Part shown: positions 19,720 through 28,618 of the stretch, in pieces | Position numbering within the stretch: position 1 is the first letter of the stretch | Layout: each line of letters opens with the position of its first letter | Origin: an uncultured Paracoccaceae bacterium | GTDB taxonomy: Bacteria; Pseudomonadota; Alphaproteobacteria; Rhodobacterales; Rhodobacteraceae | Assembly: GCA_947489325.1 (NCBI GenBank) | Contig: CANLDA010000008.1 | Location: 103,583-167,582, forward strand | Reading direction: 5' to 3' | DNA length: 64,000 nucleotides | Translations under genes and position numbers: made by a program | Notes under the pieces: generated by a model | Told to the model about the DNA's origin: nothing | Seen by the model: the letters and a program-made list of their open reading frames with translations, nothing else | Database searches by the model: none

Positions 19720-21270
19720 TTAATCGACGACAAGGTCGCCGAAATAGGGGAAGTTTAGCGCATTAACGATGTCTTCTGCATGAACACCTGAACGTGCGCC
19801 CCAAGCAAGGTTCTGCCAATGAAGCGGGATGAACGCGGCTTCGTTGTACAAGATACCTTCAAGTTGGCGCAGCATGTTTGCGCGTTTCTCTGGATCAGTT
19901 TCAGAGTTGGATGCATTCATCAGAGCGTCGGCCTCTGCGTTGCAATATCCACCAGAGTTATACTGACCGTTGCCGGTGGCATCATCAGGGCAAGCGCTCA
20001 GGAACTGGTGGAAGTTCGCGCTGTCCTCGGTGTCAGAATGCCAGCCGATCATCATCATATCAGCCGCGCGTTCGTCGAACTTGGGCCAGTATTGTGCTTT
20101 TGGCATGGTTTGCAGATCAACCTTGATGTTGATCTTGCTCAGCATGGACGCCACGGCCTGTGCGATTTTGTCATCATTCACATAGCGGTTGTTGGGCGCC
20201 ATCATGGTGATTTCAAAGCCATCTGCATAGCCCGCTTCGGCCATCAGGGCCTTGGCTTTTTCCACGTCATAACGTGGTGTCAGGCTTTCGTCATAGCCAA
20301 GGTATCCGGCAGGACTTGCTTGTGCGCCAACGGTGCCAAAGCCACGCATGATGCGTTCCACGATACCAGCGTTGTTGACGGCATAATCAATCGCCATACG
20401 TACGCGGGCATCCTTAAACGCCTCTACACGGTTTTGGTTCATCTGGAATGTGATGATCCGGGTGCCGGGCATTGTGATCAGATTGGTGCCATCATTTTCA
20501 CCCACACGCTTCAGATCGGTTGGTGGAACTGGTGCGATGAAATCAACATCACCTGACAGCAAGGCCGCCACGCGGGTTGGGTCTTCTTTGATGGGGGTCA
20601 GGATGATCTTGTCCACATTGCCCTTAGAGGCGCTGTCCCAATAACCGCCAAAGCGGTCAAACACCACTTTTACGCCCTGTTCACGTTCGCTGATGACATA
20701 GGGGCCTGTGCCCGACACATTGCGAGACGCAAAGCTGTCGCCGTGTTTCACAAGCTCTGCCTTGTCTTTGCCTTCTGCCGTGGTGCCCGTGTAAAACGCG
20801 CTGTCCATGGGGAAGATATAAGTCGCCGTGTGCAGCACCAGCGGGTATGGCTCTGATGTGATCAGATCAAAAGTGTCATCGTCGATGACCTTAACATCTG
20901 TAAACAGCGCAAAGATGCCTTTGAAATCGGGGCTTTCTTTCAGGCGATCAAAAGTCCAGTCCACATCGTGCGCAGTCATTTCGTTGCCGCTGTGGAATTT
21001 CACGCCATCGCGCAGATGGAAACGCGTGGTCAGCGCATCAACTTGTTCCCAGCTTTCTGCGAGCCGTGGTTCAAACTGAAGATCCTGCGTCCAACGCACC
21101 AGCGGGTCAAAGACCATGTGCGACAGTTGCAATGTGCCACCAGACAGCTGTTCATGCGGATCAAGCGACACAGGGTCGGCATCATAGGCGACCTTGACCG
21201 TTGTTTCCGCATGCGCTGCGCCGCCAATGGCAAGGGCGCAAGCAGCAATGGTATATCCAAAAAATTTCAT
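19720..21270 (-). CDS. Dipeptide/oligopeptide-type ABC transporter substrate-binding protein
   Basis: A 516-residue SBP family 5 protein. A signal peptide (MKFFGYTIAACALAIGGAAHA) is followed by the family start (VKVAYDADPVSLDPHEQLSG) and the TRFHLRDGVKFHSG segment. The first gene of the operon, it would capture the substrate in the periplasm for the two permeases and two ATPases downstream. Family members bind peptides, but also glutathione, opines, nickel or sugars, so the cargo is open. Confidence 0.93.
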   Translation of the reverse strand: MKFFGYTIAACALAIGGAAHAETTVKVAYDADPVSLDPHEQLSGGTLQLSHMVFDPLVRWTQDLQFEPRLAESWEQVDALTTRFHLRDGVKFHSGNEMTAHDVDWTFDRLKESPDFKGIFALFTDVKVIDDDTFDLITSEPYPLVLHTATYIFPMDSAFYTGTTAEGKDKAELVKHGDSFASRNVSGTGPYVISEREQGVKVVFDRFGGYWDSASKGNVDKIILTPIKEDPTRVAALLSGDVDFIAPVPPTDLKRVGENDGTNLITMPGTRIITFQMNQNRVEAFKDARVRMAIDYAVNNAGIVERIMRGFGTVGAQASPAGYLGYDESLTPRYDVEKAKALMAEAGYADGFEITMMAPNNRYVNDDKIAQAVASMLSKINIKVDLQTMPKAQYWPKFDERAADMMMIGWHSDTEDSANFHQFLSACPDDATGNGQYNSGGYCNAEADALMNASNSETDPEKRANMLRQLEGILYNEAAFIPLHWQNLAWGARSGVHAEDIVNALNFPYFGDLVVD

Positions 21271-21329
21271 GAGTTCCTCCCGAAACGTTGATGAGCCACG
21301 CTAGCGAAGGGGGGGCAGGGTTTCCAATG

Positions 21330-21362
21330 CCAATACCGAATTGGTAATGCGCTGGGCGCATT
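21330..21362. promoter_or_regulatory. Adjacent inverted repeats upstream of the peptide-transport operon
   Basis: Two dyads lie next to each other about 60-90 bases upstream of the binding-protein start. CCAAT-N5-ATTGG is at 21330-21344, and AATGCGC-N3-GCGCATT (perfect 7-base arms) is at 21346-21362. They may bind the LysR regulator encoded at the operon's end. The remainder of 21271-21519 shows no gene. Confidence 0.4.
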
Positions 21363-21519
21363 GATAGGATAGGATGGGTTTTAAGTGTTTGAATAAGCTG
21401 ATGTATTTTTCCGGGATCGCGTAAAAACCTGACGGGATGCGTCAAGTTGACCCGAGCATTGCCCGGAAATTACGCGCCTATGGCATAGGGCAGCATCTCC
21501 TTGCGAACCGATGGCGCCT

Positions 21520-23037
21520 TTATTCTTGCCCCAGCTTTTCGATCTCTTTCTGGATTTTTATACGTTGAATTTTCCCGGATGGGCCCTTTGGTAAATCATC
21601 CATGAAAAACACCTGATCTGGAGATTTGAAGGCCCCTAAACGAGTTTTGCAAATTTCGAGCAAATCGGAGGCAGTGACAGCAGATCCTCCACGTACCTTC
21701 ACGGCGGCCTGCACGCGTTCGCCATAGCTGTCACAAGGTTGGCCAAAGGCGGCGGCCTCGATCACATCCGGATGTGAATAAAGCGCCTCATCGATTTCGC
21801 GTGGTGCGATGTTTTCGCCGCCCTTGATAATCAATTCCTTTAGTCGACCGGTGATGAACACATAGCCATCTGCATCCATTCGACCCAAATCGCCAGTGCG
21901 CAACCATCCGTCCGAGGTAAAGCTGTCTGTGGTGGCCTTATCATTTTTCAAATACTTGAGCATCACATTGGGGCCGCGAATAACCAACTCACCCTCTTGC
22001 CCGCGAGGTACCTCATTAAAGGTGGTGTCAAAGATAGCCACCTCATTTCCATACCCCACGCCCGGAGAGCCGATTTTACGCGTACCCGGGGGAAGGGGAT
22101 TGGATAATATCTGCGCAGCCGTTTCGGTTAAGCCCATAGTTTCGATAATTGGCACATCAAAGCGATCTTCGAATGCGCGTTGAATTTCTGGTGCAAGGGC
22201 AGAGGATGCGGATCTTCCAAATCGCAAGGTCTTCTTTTGCGTGGGATCAGGGTCGGCCTCTGCGTGCAAAAGGTGTGAAATGATAGTGGGCACAACTGAA
22301 AACCACGTGGCTTCTGAGATGCCCATTTGCTGCCAGAACCGACTGGCGGAAAACTTAGGCACCATGGCAAGTGCTCCGCCTGAGACCAATGTGCCCATGA
22401 CCGTTACACATAGCCCATTGATGTGATAAATCGGTAAAACGCAAAAACCGCGATCTTGTGGTGTCAACTCGTGTGCAACGGCAGTGGTCCAGCCCCCAGC
22501 AAGTAAGCTCGTGTGGGTGTGCACCACGCCTTTGGGGCGACCGGTCGTGCCGGATGTGTACATTAAGAGCGCATGGCTGCTGGGTGCGATGTCATGCAAT
22601 GTAATGTTGGATACTGAATGGGTGCGGGCAGTATCCAACGCTTCAATCAGCCAGGGTTTGGTTGTGCGCGCATAGATGTCCATTTGTGCGTCACCCACAA
22701 AAGCAAAGCGCGCATCGCTGTGATTCAGCGCATAGGCAATCGCATCATCGCCCGCCACAAGGTTGATCATCGTTGCCCGAAAGCCACCATAAAGAATGCC
22801 AAATAGGCATTCAATCGCAGCGCGGCCATTGGCCATCATAACCGCAATGCTCTCACCCGGAGCAATCGCGCGCGAGGTCAACATGGCAGCTATTTCACGC
22901 GCTGTGTTGCGCAGTTCGCCCCACTCAAGACTGTCGTCGTCTTCGGGAAAGACAAATCCAAGACCACCTTCATCAGCGCGAGCATCAAGCCAATCTCGAA
23001 TGGTGCCTTTGGGAGGTGATGAGACGTCAAAGATCAT
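21520..23037 (-). CDS. AMP-forming CoA ligase, probable sulfoacetate-CoA ligase (SauT-like)
   Basis: A 505-residue ANL-superfamily ligase with P-loop LLMYTSGTTGRPKGVVHTH, ETMGLTETAAQ, RTGDLGRMDADGYVFITGR and a catalytic lysine in GPSGKIQRIK. The start is placed at ATG 23037, which overlaps the stop of the upstream aldehyde dehydrogenase by 4 bases behind a GGAGG site. Pairing an acyl-CoA ligase with an acylating aldehyde dehydrogenase matches the SauT/SauS logic, in which sulfoacetate is activated to sulfoacetyl-CoA and reduced to sulfoacetaldehyde. The substrate is inferred from context. Another small organic acid is possible. Confidence 0.7.
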   Translation of the reverse strand: MIFDVSSPPKGTIRDWLDARADEGGLGFVFPEDDDSLEWGELRNTAREIAAMLTSRAIAPGESIAVMMANGRAAIECLFGILYGGFRATMINLVAGDDAIAYALNHSDARFAFVGDAQMDIYARTTKPWLIEALDTARTHSVSNITLHDIAPSSHALLMYTSGTTGRPKGVVHTHTSLLAGGWTTAVAHELTPQDRGFCVLPIYHINGLCVTVMGTLVSGGALAMVPKFSASRFWQQMGISEATWFSVVPTIISHLLHAEADPDPTQKKTLRFGRSASSALAPEIQRAFEDRFDVPIIETMGLTETAAQILSNPLPPGTRKIGSPGVGYGNEVAIFDTTFNEVPRGQEGELVIRGPNVMLKYLKNDKATTDSFTSDGWLRTGDLGRMDADGYVFITGRLKELIIKGGENIAPREIDEALYSHPDVIEAAAFGQPCDSYGERVQAAVKVRGGSAVTASDLLEICKTRLGAFKSPDQVFFMDDLPKGPSGKIQRIKIQKEIEKLGQE

Positions 23038-24443
23038 TGGCCTGCCTCCGCCCAATATCCCTCGAATATCTGGTCAAGCGCGGGTTCTCGAGCAGGGATT
23101 GCGCGTACAACCTTCGTTGTTTGAACGAAGTGACGCCAATGCAGGTTTGTATCAATCGAATTACTGCCCCAGCTTCCACACCCCATCGACAGGGAAAATG
23201 GCATGCCGTTGGTGAAACTGCCCCCAGTAGCAAAGGTATGTGCCTGATTAACAATTACACGGCAGGTGGGCATGGTCTGGCCCAATTCCATTGCGCGGCT
23301 ATCGTCCGCGGTGTGAATGCCCAGAGAATGTCCAGCTCCTTGATGATCTAGAACGCGTGCGGCAATCGCCTTGGCGTCCGGGTAATCTGATGCGCGGTAG
23401 AGCGCGAGGATACGGCTGAGTTTTTCACCTGAAAGAGGGTGATCAGGGCCGATGCCATCGGTTTCCACGGCAAGGAATTTGGTATTGGCAGGCACTTGGT
23501 CCGCCATGTCCAGTGCTGCCAGCATCTTGTCGGCGTCTTGTGCAATGACGGAGCGATTGAGATGCCCATCAGGCCAAAGCTTTGCAATGATACCATTGGC
23601 GGCAGACGCTGGTACCAATGCACCGCCTTCGGCGGCCATCGCGTCTACAAAGGCGTCATAAACCGCATCTACCACCACAACCGAGTTTTCCGAAGAACAG
23701 GACGTCGCATTATCAAAGCATTTGGAGGCAGTGATTTTTGCCGCTGCATCTGCCAGATTGGCTGTTTCGTCAACGATCACGATGACATTGCCCGCGCCCA
23801 CGGCGACGGCAGGTGTGCCGCAGGTCTGTGCGCGGTGCACGTTATTTTGACTGCCGGTGCAAATGACGCGGTCTGACAGTTCCATCAGGCGTTGGGTTTT
23901 TGCTTTTGATCCGGGGGCGGCGATCATCTGTACCAGATCGCGATCAATCCCCAATTTGTCAAATTCGGCATGAATATATGTAAGCAACAATTCGCAAGAG
24001 GCTACGCCCTTGGGTGACGGGGCTACAACAATGGCGTTACCGCCCTTGAGCGCATTGATGATATTATTGGCGGGCGTCGCAGCAGGGTTGGTTGAGGGCA
24101 CAACAGCCCCCACAACGCCAACCGGACGGGCAATTTCGGTTAATCCCGTTTCAGGGTCATCGCTGATCACGCCGCAGGTCTTGGCCGTGGCGATGTCGCG
24201 CAACAGGCCCAGCGTTTTGCGGTGGTTCTTGGTGATTTTGTCATCCACATTGCCAAGGCCTGTCGTGCTGACGGCCAATTCGGCAAGGGTGCGGTTGCGT
24301 GCAGGTTCCATGATGGCCCAACCAACGGCCAAAGCAGCACGGTCATAACGGGCCTGATCTGCCCCCGTTTCAAAGACTTTCTGAGCCTTTTGGGCACGTG
24401 CCATGACGGTGTCGACACCTGTAAGATCATCCTGAGCGTTCAT
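23034..24443 (-). CDS. CoA-acylating aldehyde dehydrogenase, probable sulfoacetaldehyde dehydrogenase (SauS-like)
   Basis: A 469-residue dehydrogenase of the EutE/AdhE-N/SauS group, which interconverts acyl-CoA and aldehyde with NAD(P)H. The catalytic cysteine is C249 (NATSCSSEN). PSTNPAATPANNIINALKGG and VGAGNVIVIVDE are cofactor-site segments typical of acylating enzymes. ATG 24443 is preferred over the upstream ATG 24488 because it has an AGGAAAA ribosome site and the family N-terminus. The neighbouring ligase and TTT transporter support the sulfoacetate assignment. The later pathway enzyme Xsc is not in the window. Confidence 0.75.
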   Translation of the reverse strand: MNAQDDLTGVDTVMARAQKAQKVFETGADQARYDRAALAVGWAIMEPARNRTLAELAVSTTGLGNVDDKITKNHRKTLGLLRDIATAKTCGVISDDPETGLTEIARPVGVVGAVVPSTNPAATPANNIINALKGGNAIVVAPSPKGVASCELLLTYIHAEFDKLGIDRDLVQMIAAPGSKAKTQRLMELSDRVICTGSQNNVHRAQTCGTPAVAVGAGNVIVIVDETANLADAAAKITASKCFDNATSCSSENSVVVVDAVYDAFVDAMAAEGGALVPASAANGIIAKLWPDGHLNRSVIAQDADKMLAALDMADQVPANTKFLAVETDGIGPDHPLSGEKLSRILALYRASDYPDAKAIAARVLDHQGAGHSLGIHTADDSRAMELGQTMPTCRVIVNQAHTFATGGSFTNGMPFSLSMGCGSWGSNSIDTNLHWRHFVQTTKVVRAIPAREPALDQIFEGYWAEAGQ

Positions 24444-24507
24444 GTTATTTTCCTGATAGTTATGTGGTTTGGGGACATGTGCCCCCAAACCGTATAGGTG
24501 AGGGCGC

Positions 24508-25467
24508 TTACAGGCCTTGAAGAAGCTCTTCCAGAGTGGCCTGTCGTTGGGCCCACATCTCTTTGACCTCTTCGCGGGTCATGATGTGCATGGGAGAGCC
24601 GCCTGCCTTCATCTTTTTGGCAACACGCCCGTTGGCAAACATTTCAGGCACCGTGGCGGCAAGACGGTCGATGACCTCTTGTGGGGTGCCTTTGGGCACC
24701 ATGACACCGCGGAAATTGACGCTGGAATTGTCCACGTCCAACCCTTGTTCCATCATCGTTGGCACATCCGGCAAAAAGGCAGAACGTTCCAGATCAGCCA
24801 CACCAAGAATTTTGACATTGCCAGCCTCGCGTGCGCGGAAGGCATCAGATAGGTTGTTCACCCCACCCAGAACTTCGCCAGCAATCACCGCTTTCATGGC
24901 TGCAGCACCTCCGCCTTTGGTAGGGATGTAGGCCATTTTTACCCCAGATGCTTTTTCGATTTGCAGTGCTGCGATGTGGTGCCCCACAAACAGACCTGCA
25001 CCTGAAAATGTCAGCTTGCCGGGGTTTTCGGTCGCATAGGCAACCACATCAGCCATTGAGTTGAATGGGCTATCCTTGGCCACAACAAAGACCGCAGGGT
25101 CTGCGCCCCAATTGGCGATGGGTTCAAAGCTGTCGGTGGAATAGCTTACGCCACCCTTGATTGATTGAGCAATGAAATGGGGCACGTTATAGGCCGCCAG
25201 CGTATAGCCATCATTGTCGGCCTGAGTGGCAAACCAGTTCCAGCCGACGCGCCCACCCGCGCCGGGTTTGTTGATGATCGCGATGGGCATGCCAAGCGCG
25301 TCTTCATTTCCGGCTGTCATGGTCACGATGCGGGCTTGGAAATCTGTGGCCCCACCAGCACCATATGACACCATCATCATCACGGGACGGTCGGGATAAT
25401 CCTCGGCCATGGCGGTGCCTGTCAGGGACATCAGCGCCAGTGCGGCGCCTGCAATAAGTTGTTTCAT
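24508..25467 (-). CDS. TctC-type periplasmic binding protein of a tripartite tricarboxylate transporter
   Basis: A 319-residue secreted solute-binding protein of the TctC family. It has a signal peptide (MKQLIAGAALALMSLTGTAMA), the family opening DYPDRPVMMMVSYGAGGATD, and INKPGAGGRVGWN. It feeds the TctA/TctB membrane unit encoded upstream in the same operon. ATG 25467 is chosen because it begins the signal peptide and follows a GGAGGAAA site. In this operon the likely cargo is the acid activated by the downstream ligase, perhaps sulfoacetate. Confidence 0.9.
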   Translation of the reverse strand: MKQLIAGAALALMSLTGTAMAEDYPDRPVMMMVSYGAGGATDFQARIVTMTAGNEDALGMPIAIINKPGAGGRVGWNWFATQADNDGYTLAAYNVPHFIAQSIKGGVSYSTDSFEPIANWGADPAVFVVAKDSPFNSMADVVAYATENPGKLTFSGAGLFVGHHIAALQIEKASGVKMAYIPTKGGGAAAMKAVIAGEVLGGVNNLSDAFRAREAGNVKILGVADLERSAFLPDVPTMMEQGLDVDNSSVNFRGVMVPKGTPQEVIDRLAATVPEMFANGRVAKKMKAGGSPMHIMTREEVKEMWAQRQATLEELLQGL

Positions 25468-25510
25468 GTGCGTTTCCTCCGTTGGTAGATATGTCCGGGT
25501 TGATCCCGGT

Positions 25511-25969
25511 TCAGAATAGAATTTCGCGCGGCGTATACACCTTGAGCAGCAGCGCAAAGAGCCCATACATCACCGCCATAAAGCAGGCCGTGATCAGGGC
25601 GCGTTTTGCCCAGACACGTGGATTTGTGTGTGGGGCAGGGTCGTAAAGAGAAATCAGAATAAAGACTGTGACAGTGGTTGCGGTGTAAAACCCGAATGTT
25701 TTGGCAGCCCAAAAGACATAGATCGCCATCACCAAAACGCCGGGCACAAGGCCGATGATCTGATGGCGGTTCAGTCCGTCCCCCACCTTAGAACGTCCCA
25801 TCAATGCCTTGGCAAAGGTCCATGCCGCCAGCACCACAAAGACCGAAGAGATCAGGCGCGGGAACAAGAATGCCTCAGCAGGTTGTTGGGTATAGCTGAC
25901 CCAAGTGATCCAAAGGCCAACCAAAAAGACCACGCCTGCGCCGAAGATATGTTGCGTGCTGCGGTTCAT
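25511..25969 (-). CDS. TctB-type small membrane subunit of a tripartite tricarboxylate transporter
   Basis: A 152-residue protein with four predicted membrane helices, the usual size and topology of TctB. Examples are HIFGAGVVFLVGLWITWV and IIGLVPGVLVMAIYVFW. The start is ATG 25969, overlapping the TctA stop by 4 bases. The open frame upstream of it lies inside tctA. Confidence 0.88.
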   Translation of the reverse strand: MNRSTQHIFGAGVVFLVGLWITWVSYTQQPAEAFLFPRLISSVFVVLAAWTFAKALMGRSKVGDGLNRHQIIGLVPGVLVMAIYVFWAAKTFGFYTATTVTVFILISLYDPAPHTNPRVWAKRALITACFMAVMYGLFALLLKVYTPREILF

Positions 25970-27477
25970 GCCTGTGCCTCCTCTTTTGTGGTGTGCCGAC
26001 GGCTGCGCAGCTCCATCCAAACCGAATAGGCAATGGAGGCTAACACCACAGCGATCAGTGCCATGTTCAGCGCCCCGCCAAAGAAATAGGCGGAGCGGCC
26101 GTCGGTTGCATTTGCAATCATCGATCCTTGGATAAAGTTGGATTCGGCAATGGGGCCAAGGATCAGGCCTAGCACCAGTGGGGCCGCTGAAAAGCCAAAG
26201 CGTTCAAGGAAGTACATCATCAATCCAAGGCAGGCCATGACATAAACATCGCCCATGGAACTTTGGACAGAATAGGCCCCAAAGACCGACAGGGCCAGAA
26301 CGATGGCGGCCATAACCGATTGGGGGACCTGCGCCACACGCGCGGCCAGACCCGCAACATAAAGACCAAAGAGACACATCAGAACCTGCCCGATCAGCAT
26401 GGAATTGATAAAGGTCCAAGCCACATCCGGATGATTGTCAAACAGATCAGAACCCGGAAAAATGCCATGGATCAATAGACCACCCAACAACACGGCAGCC
26501 GTGGGGCTGCCGGGGATCGACAAGGTCAGGAGCGGCACAAGCGACGGGCCAACCATAGCGTTGTTGGCGCTTTCGGCGGCGATCACGCCTTCGGGGTGAC
26601 CTTTGCCGAATTTCTCTTTTTCAGAGCTGAATTTCTTGGTCTGGTCATAGGCAACAAGCCCGGCGATCTGTCCGCCTACACCGGGGATCAACCCAATGAT
26701 GGAGCCTGTGATCGTGCCGATGCCTAGGGCAAGGGGGCGAGAAACCAATTCGCGAATGGCGGCCCCGATAGAGTGCTTTTGCACCTTAATGACTTCGGCG
26801 CCTTTGTTATGGCGACCCTTGGCAAACATGGTCAATACCTGTGGGATGGCAAACAGGCCGATCAATGCGGCGATGATATTGATGCCGCCCCCTAGAGAGG
26901 GGTGAAAGATAAACCGCTGCGCGCCCATGATGTCGTCAAACCCGATGGTCGCCAGCCACATCCCGATACAGCCTGACAACAAGCCCTTGACCACCGATGC
27001 GCTATCAAGCGAGCCGATGACAGTAACGCCCAGAATAGCCAGCCAAAACAGATGTGAGGGGCCAAATGCCAGCGCCCATTGGGCCAGAACGGGGGTGAGA
27101 AAAATCAACAGGAAAACCCCAAAAATACCACCCACTGCCGAAGATAGGAACGATAGTTGCAACGCTTTTGCGCCTTCGCCGCGCTGGGCCATGGTGTGGC
27201 CGTCCAACGTGGTTGCAATATTGGCCGGGGCACCGGGGATCTTTAGCAAAATGGCACTGACGGCACCACCAGCCACTGTAGAGGTATAGGCCGCACCAAG
27301 AAGGATCAGACCCTGTGTGGCCTCTAGTTGAAAGGTGAACGGGATCAGCAAAGCCACCGCCATAGTGGGGGACAGGCCAGGCGTCGCCCCAAGGATCAGC
27401 CCACCGATTGTGCCAATCAGCAAGAGCAAAAAAGACATCGGGGCAAAAACATCGCCAAAGTAATAGATGAATTCCAT
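25966..27477 (-). CDS. TctA-type large membrane subunit of a tripartite tricarboxylate transporter
   Basis: A 503-residue permease with about eleven helices. It carries the TctA hallmarks GATPGLSPTMAVALLIPFTF and GLIPGVGGQIAGLVAYDQ, the duplicated proline-glycine signature. The start is ATG 27477 (MEFIYYFGDVFAPMSF); the longer frame has no family match. It is first in the operon tctA-tctB-tctC-aldehyde dehydrogenase-ligase and divergent from a LacI regulator. Confidence 0.92.
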   Translation of the reverse strand: MEFIYYFGDVFAPMSFLLLLIGTIGGLILGATPGLSPTMAVALLIPFTFQLEATQGLILLGAAYTSTVAGGAVSAILLKIPGAPANIATTLDGHTMAQRGEGAKALQLSFLSSAVGGIFGVFLLIFLTPVLAQWALAFGPSHLFWLAILGVTVIGSLDSASVVKGLLSGCIGMWLATIGFDDIMGAQRFIFHPSLGGGINIIAALIGLFAIPQVLTMFAKGRHNKGAEVIKVQKHSIGAAIRELVSRPLALGIGTITGSIIGLIPGVGGQIAGLVAYDQTKKFSSEKEKFGKGHPEGVIAAESANNAMVGPSLVPLLTLSIPGSPTAAVLLGGLLIHGIFPGSDLFDNHPDVAWTFINSMLIGQVLMCLFGLYVAGLAARVAQVPQSVMAAIVLALSVFGAYSVQSSMGDVYVMACLGLMMYFLERFGFSAAPLVLGLILGPIAESNFIQGSMIANATDGRSAYFFGGALNMALIAVVLASIAYSVWMELRSRRHTTKEEAQA

Positions 27478-27536
27478 GCAGGGCCTCCCAACCCAATGAT
27501 GTGCCACAGGGGCGTGTTGACAATTTAGGTTAGGGC

Positions 27537-27564
27537 ATGAAAATAGTATTGCAAATGTTTTCAT
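27537..27564. promoter_or_regulatory. Candidate LacI-family operator between tctA and lacI-type gene
   Basis: TGCAAATGTTTTCA at 27550-27563 matches a LacI-type near-palindrome (TGAAAACGTTTTCA) at 12 of 14 positions. A wider inverted repeat ATGAAAA...TTTTCAT spans 27537-27564. It lies in the 112-base divergent gap, 26 bases before the LacI start, so it could control both directions. Confidence 0.5.
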
Positions 27565-27589
27565 AAAATTACTGAATGAGGTATGCTTT

Positions 27590-28615
27590 GTGTCTTTAAA
27601 TCATACAGTTAAAGTGGATATTGTGGCTGTTGCGAAGGCTGCAAAAGTGTCTGCGTCAACGGTGTCGCGTACGTTTAATCACCCTGATTTGGTGAACCCG
27701 GCGACTCGGCGTAAAATTGAAAGAGCCGTTCAGAAATTGGGATATATCCGCAACCGCGCGGCCCAGACGATGCATGGCAAACGTTCTGCCACCATTGGAT
27801 TGGTGGTGCCCACGATCAACCATGCGATCTTTGCCGAGGTGATACAGGCCTTTTCCGACAGCATTGCCGAAGCTGGATTCAGTCTGTTGATTGCCTCGCA
27901 TGGGTATGATCTTGACCGAGAATACGCAATGATCCGCAAGTTTCTGGAACACCGCGTGGATGGGCTTGCGCTAATTGGCTTGGAACATTCCGATGCCACC
28001 TTTCGCCTGATAGAGCAGCAGGGCACACCCACCGTGGCGATCTGGAATTATACCGAAGACACCCCTGTTCCTTGCGTTGGGTCGGATAATTTTGCTGCTG
28101 GGCGTATGGCCGTCTTACATCTGTTGGAGCAGGGGCATCGCGACATTGGCTTACTCTTTCCAAACACAATGGGAAATGATCGGGCGCGTCATCGCCTTCA
28201 GGGCGCACAGGAGATGTTGGCAGAATGGGGCGTTGAGGTTGCAGAAAATTGGCAATCCGAAACGCCATACAGCATCGCACAGGCCAAATCTGTCGCTGTA
28301 GATCTGTTGTCAGAAACCTCGCGTCCCACAGCCCTATTATGCGGCAATGACGTGATTGCGCAGGGCGCGCTTTATGGGGCCCACAAATGCGGATTGGATG
28401 TGCCCGGCGATCTGTCGATCATGGGGATCGGAGATTTCAAAGGCTCGGCCGATATTGAGCCGGGTCTGTCCACGATCCGCATTCCTGCGGGGAGGATCGG
28501 ACGGATGGCGGGTGAGAAGTTCTGCGAATTCATCACCTCTGATACGCCAGAGTTTTTCAGGGTGCCCTGTGCGCTTGATTGTGTGTTGCGTGGAACAACG
28601 GCACCGCGCGGGTAA
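27590..28615 (+). CDS. LacI-family transcriptional regulator
   Basis: A 341-residue regulator. The N-terminal helix-turn-helix reads DIVAVAKAAKVSASTVSRTF with the hinge helix near NRAAQTM. The periplasmic-binding-like effector domain begins KRSATIGLVVPTINHAIFAEV. The start is GTG 27590 with a GAGG site. It is divergent from the tct/sulfonate operon and is its likely repressor, with the transported acid or a pathway intermediate as inducer. It ends three bases from the convergent XRE-cupin gene. Confidence 0.9.
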   Translation: MSLNHTVKVDIVAVAKAAKVSASTVSRTFNHPDLVNPATRRKIERAVQKLGYIRNRAAQTMHGKRSATIGLVVPTINHAIFAEVIQAFSDSIAEAGFSLLIASHGYDLDREYAMIRKFLEHRVDGLALIGLEHSDATFRLIEQQGTPTVAIWNYTEDTPVPCVGSDNFAAGRMAVLHLLEQGHRDIGLLFPNTMGNDRARHRLQGAQEMLAEWGVEVAENWQSETPYSIAQAKSVAVDLLSETSRPTALLCGNDVIAQGALYGAHKCGLDVPGDLSIMGIGDFKGSADIEPGLSTIRIPAGRIGRMAGEKFCEFITSDTPEFFRVPCALDCVLRGTTAPRG

Positions 28616-28618
28616 CTG

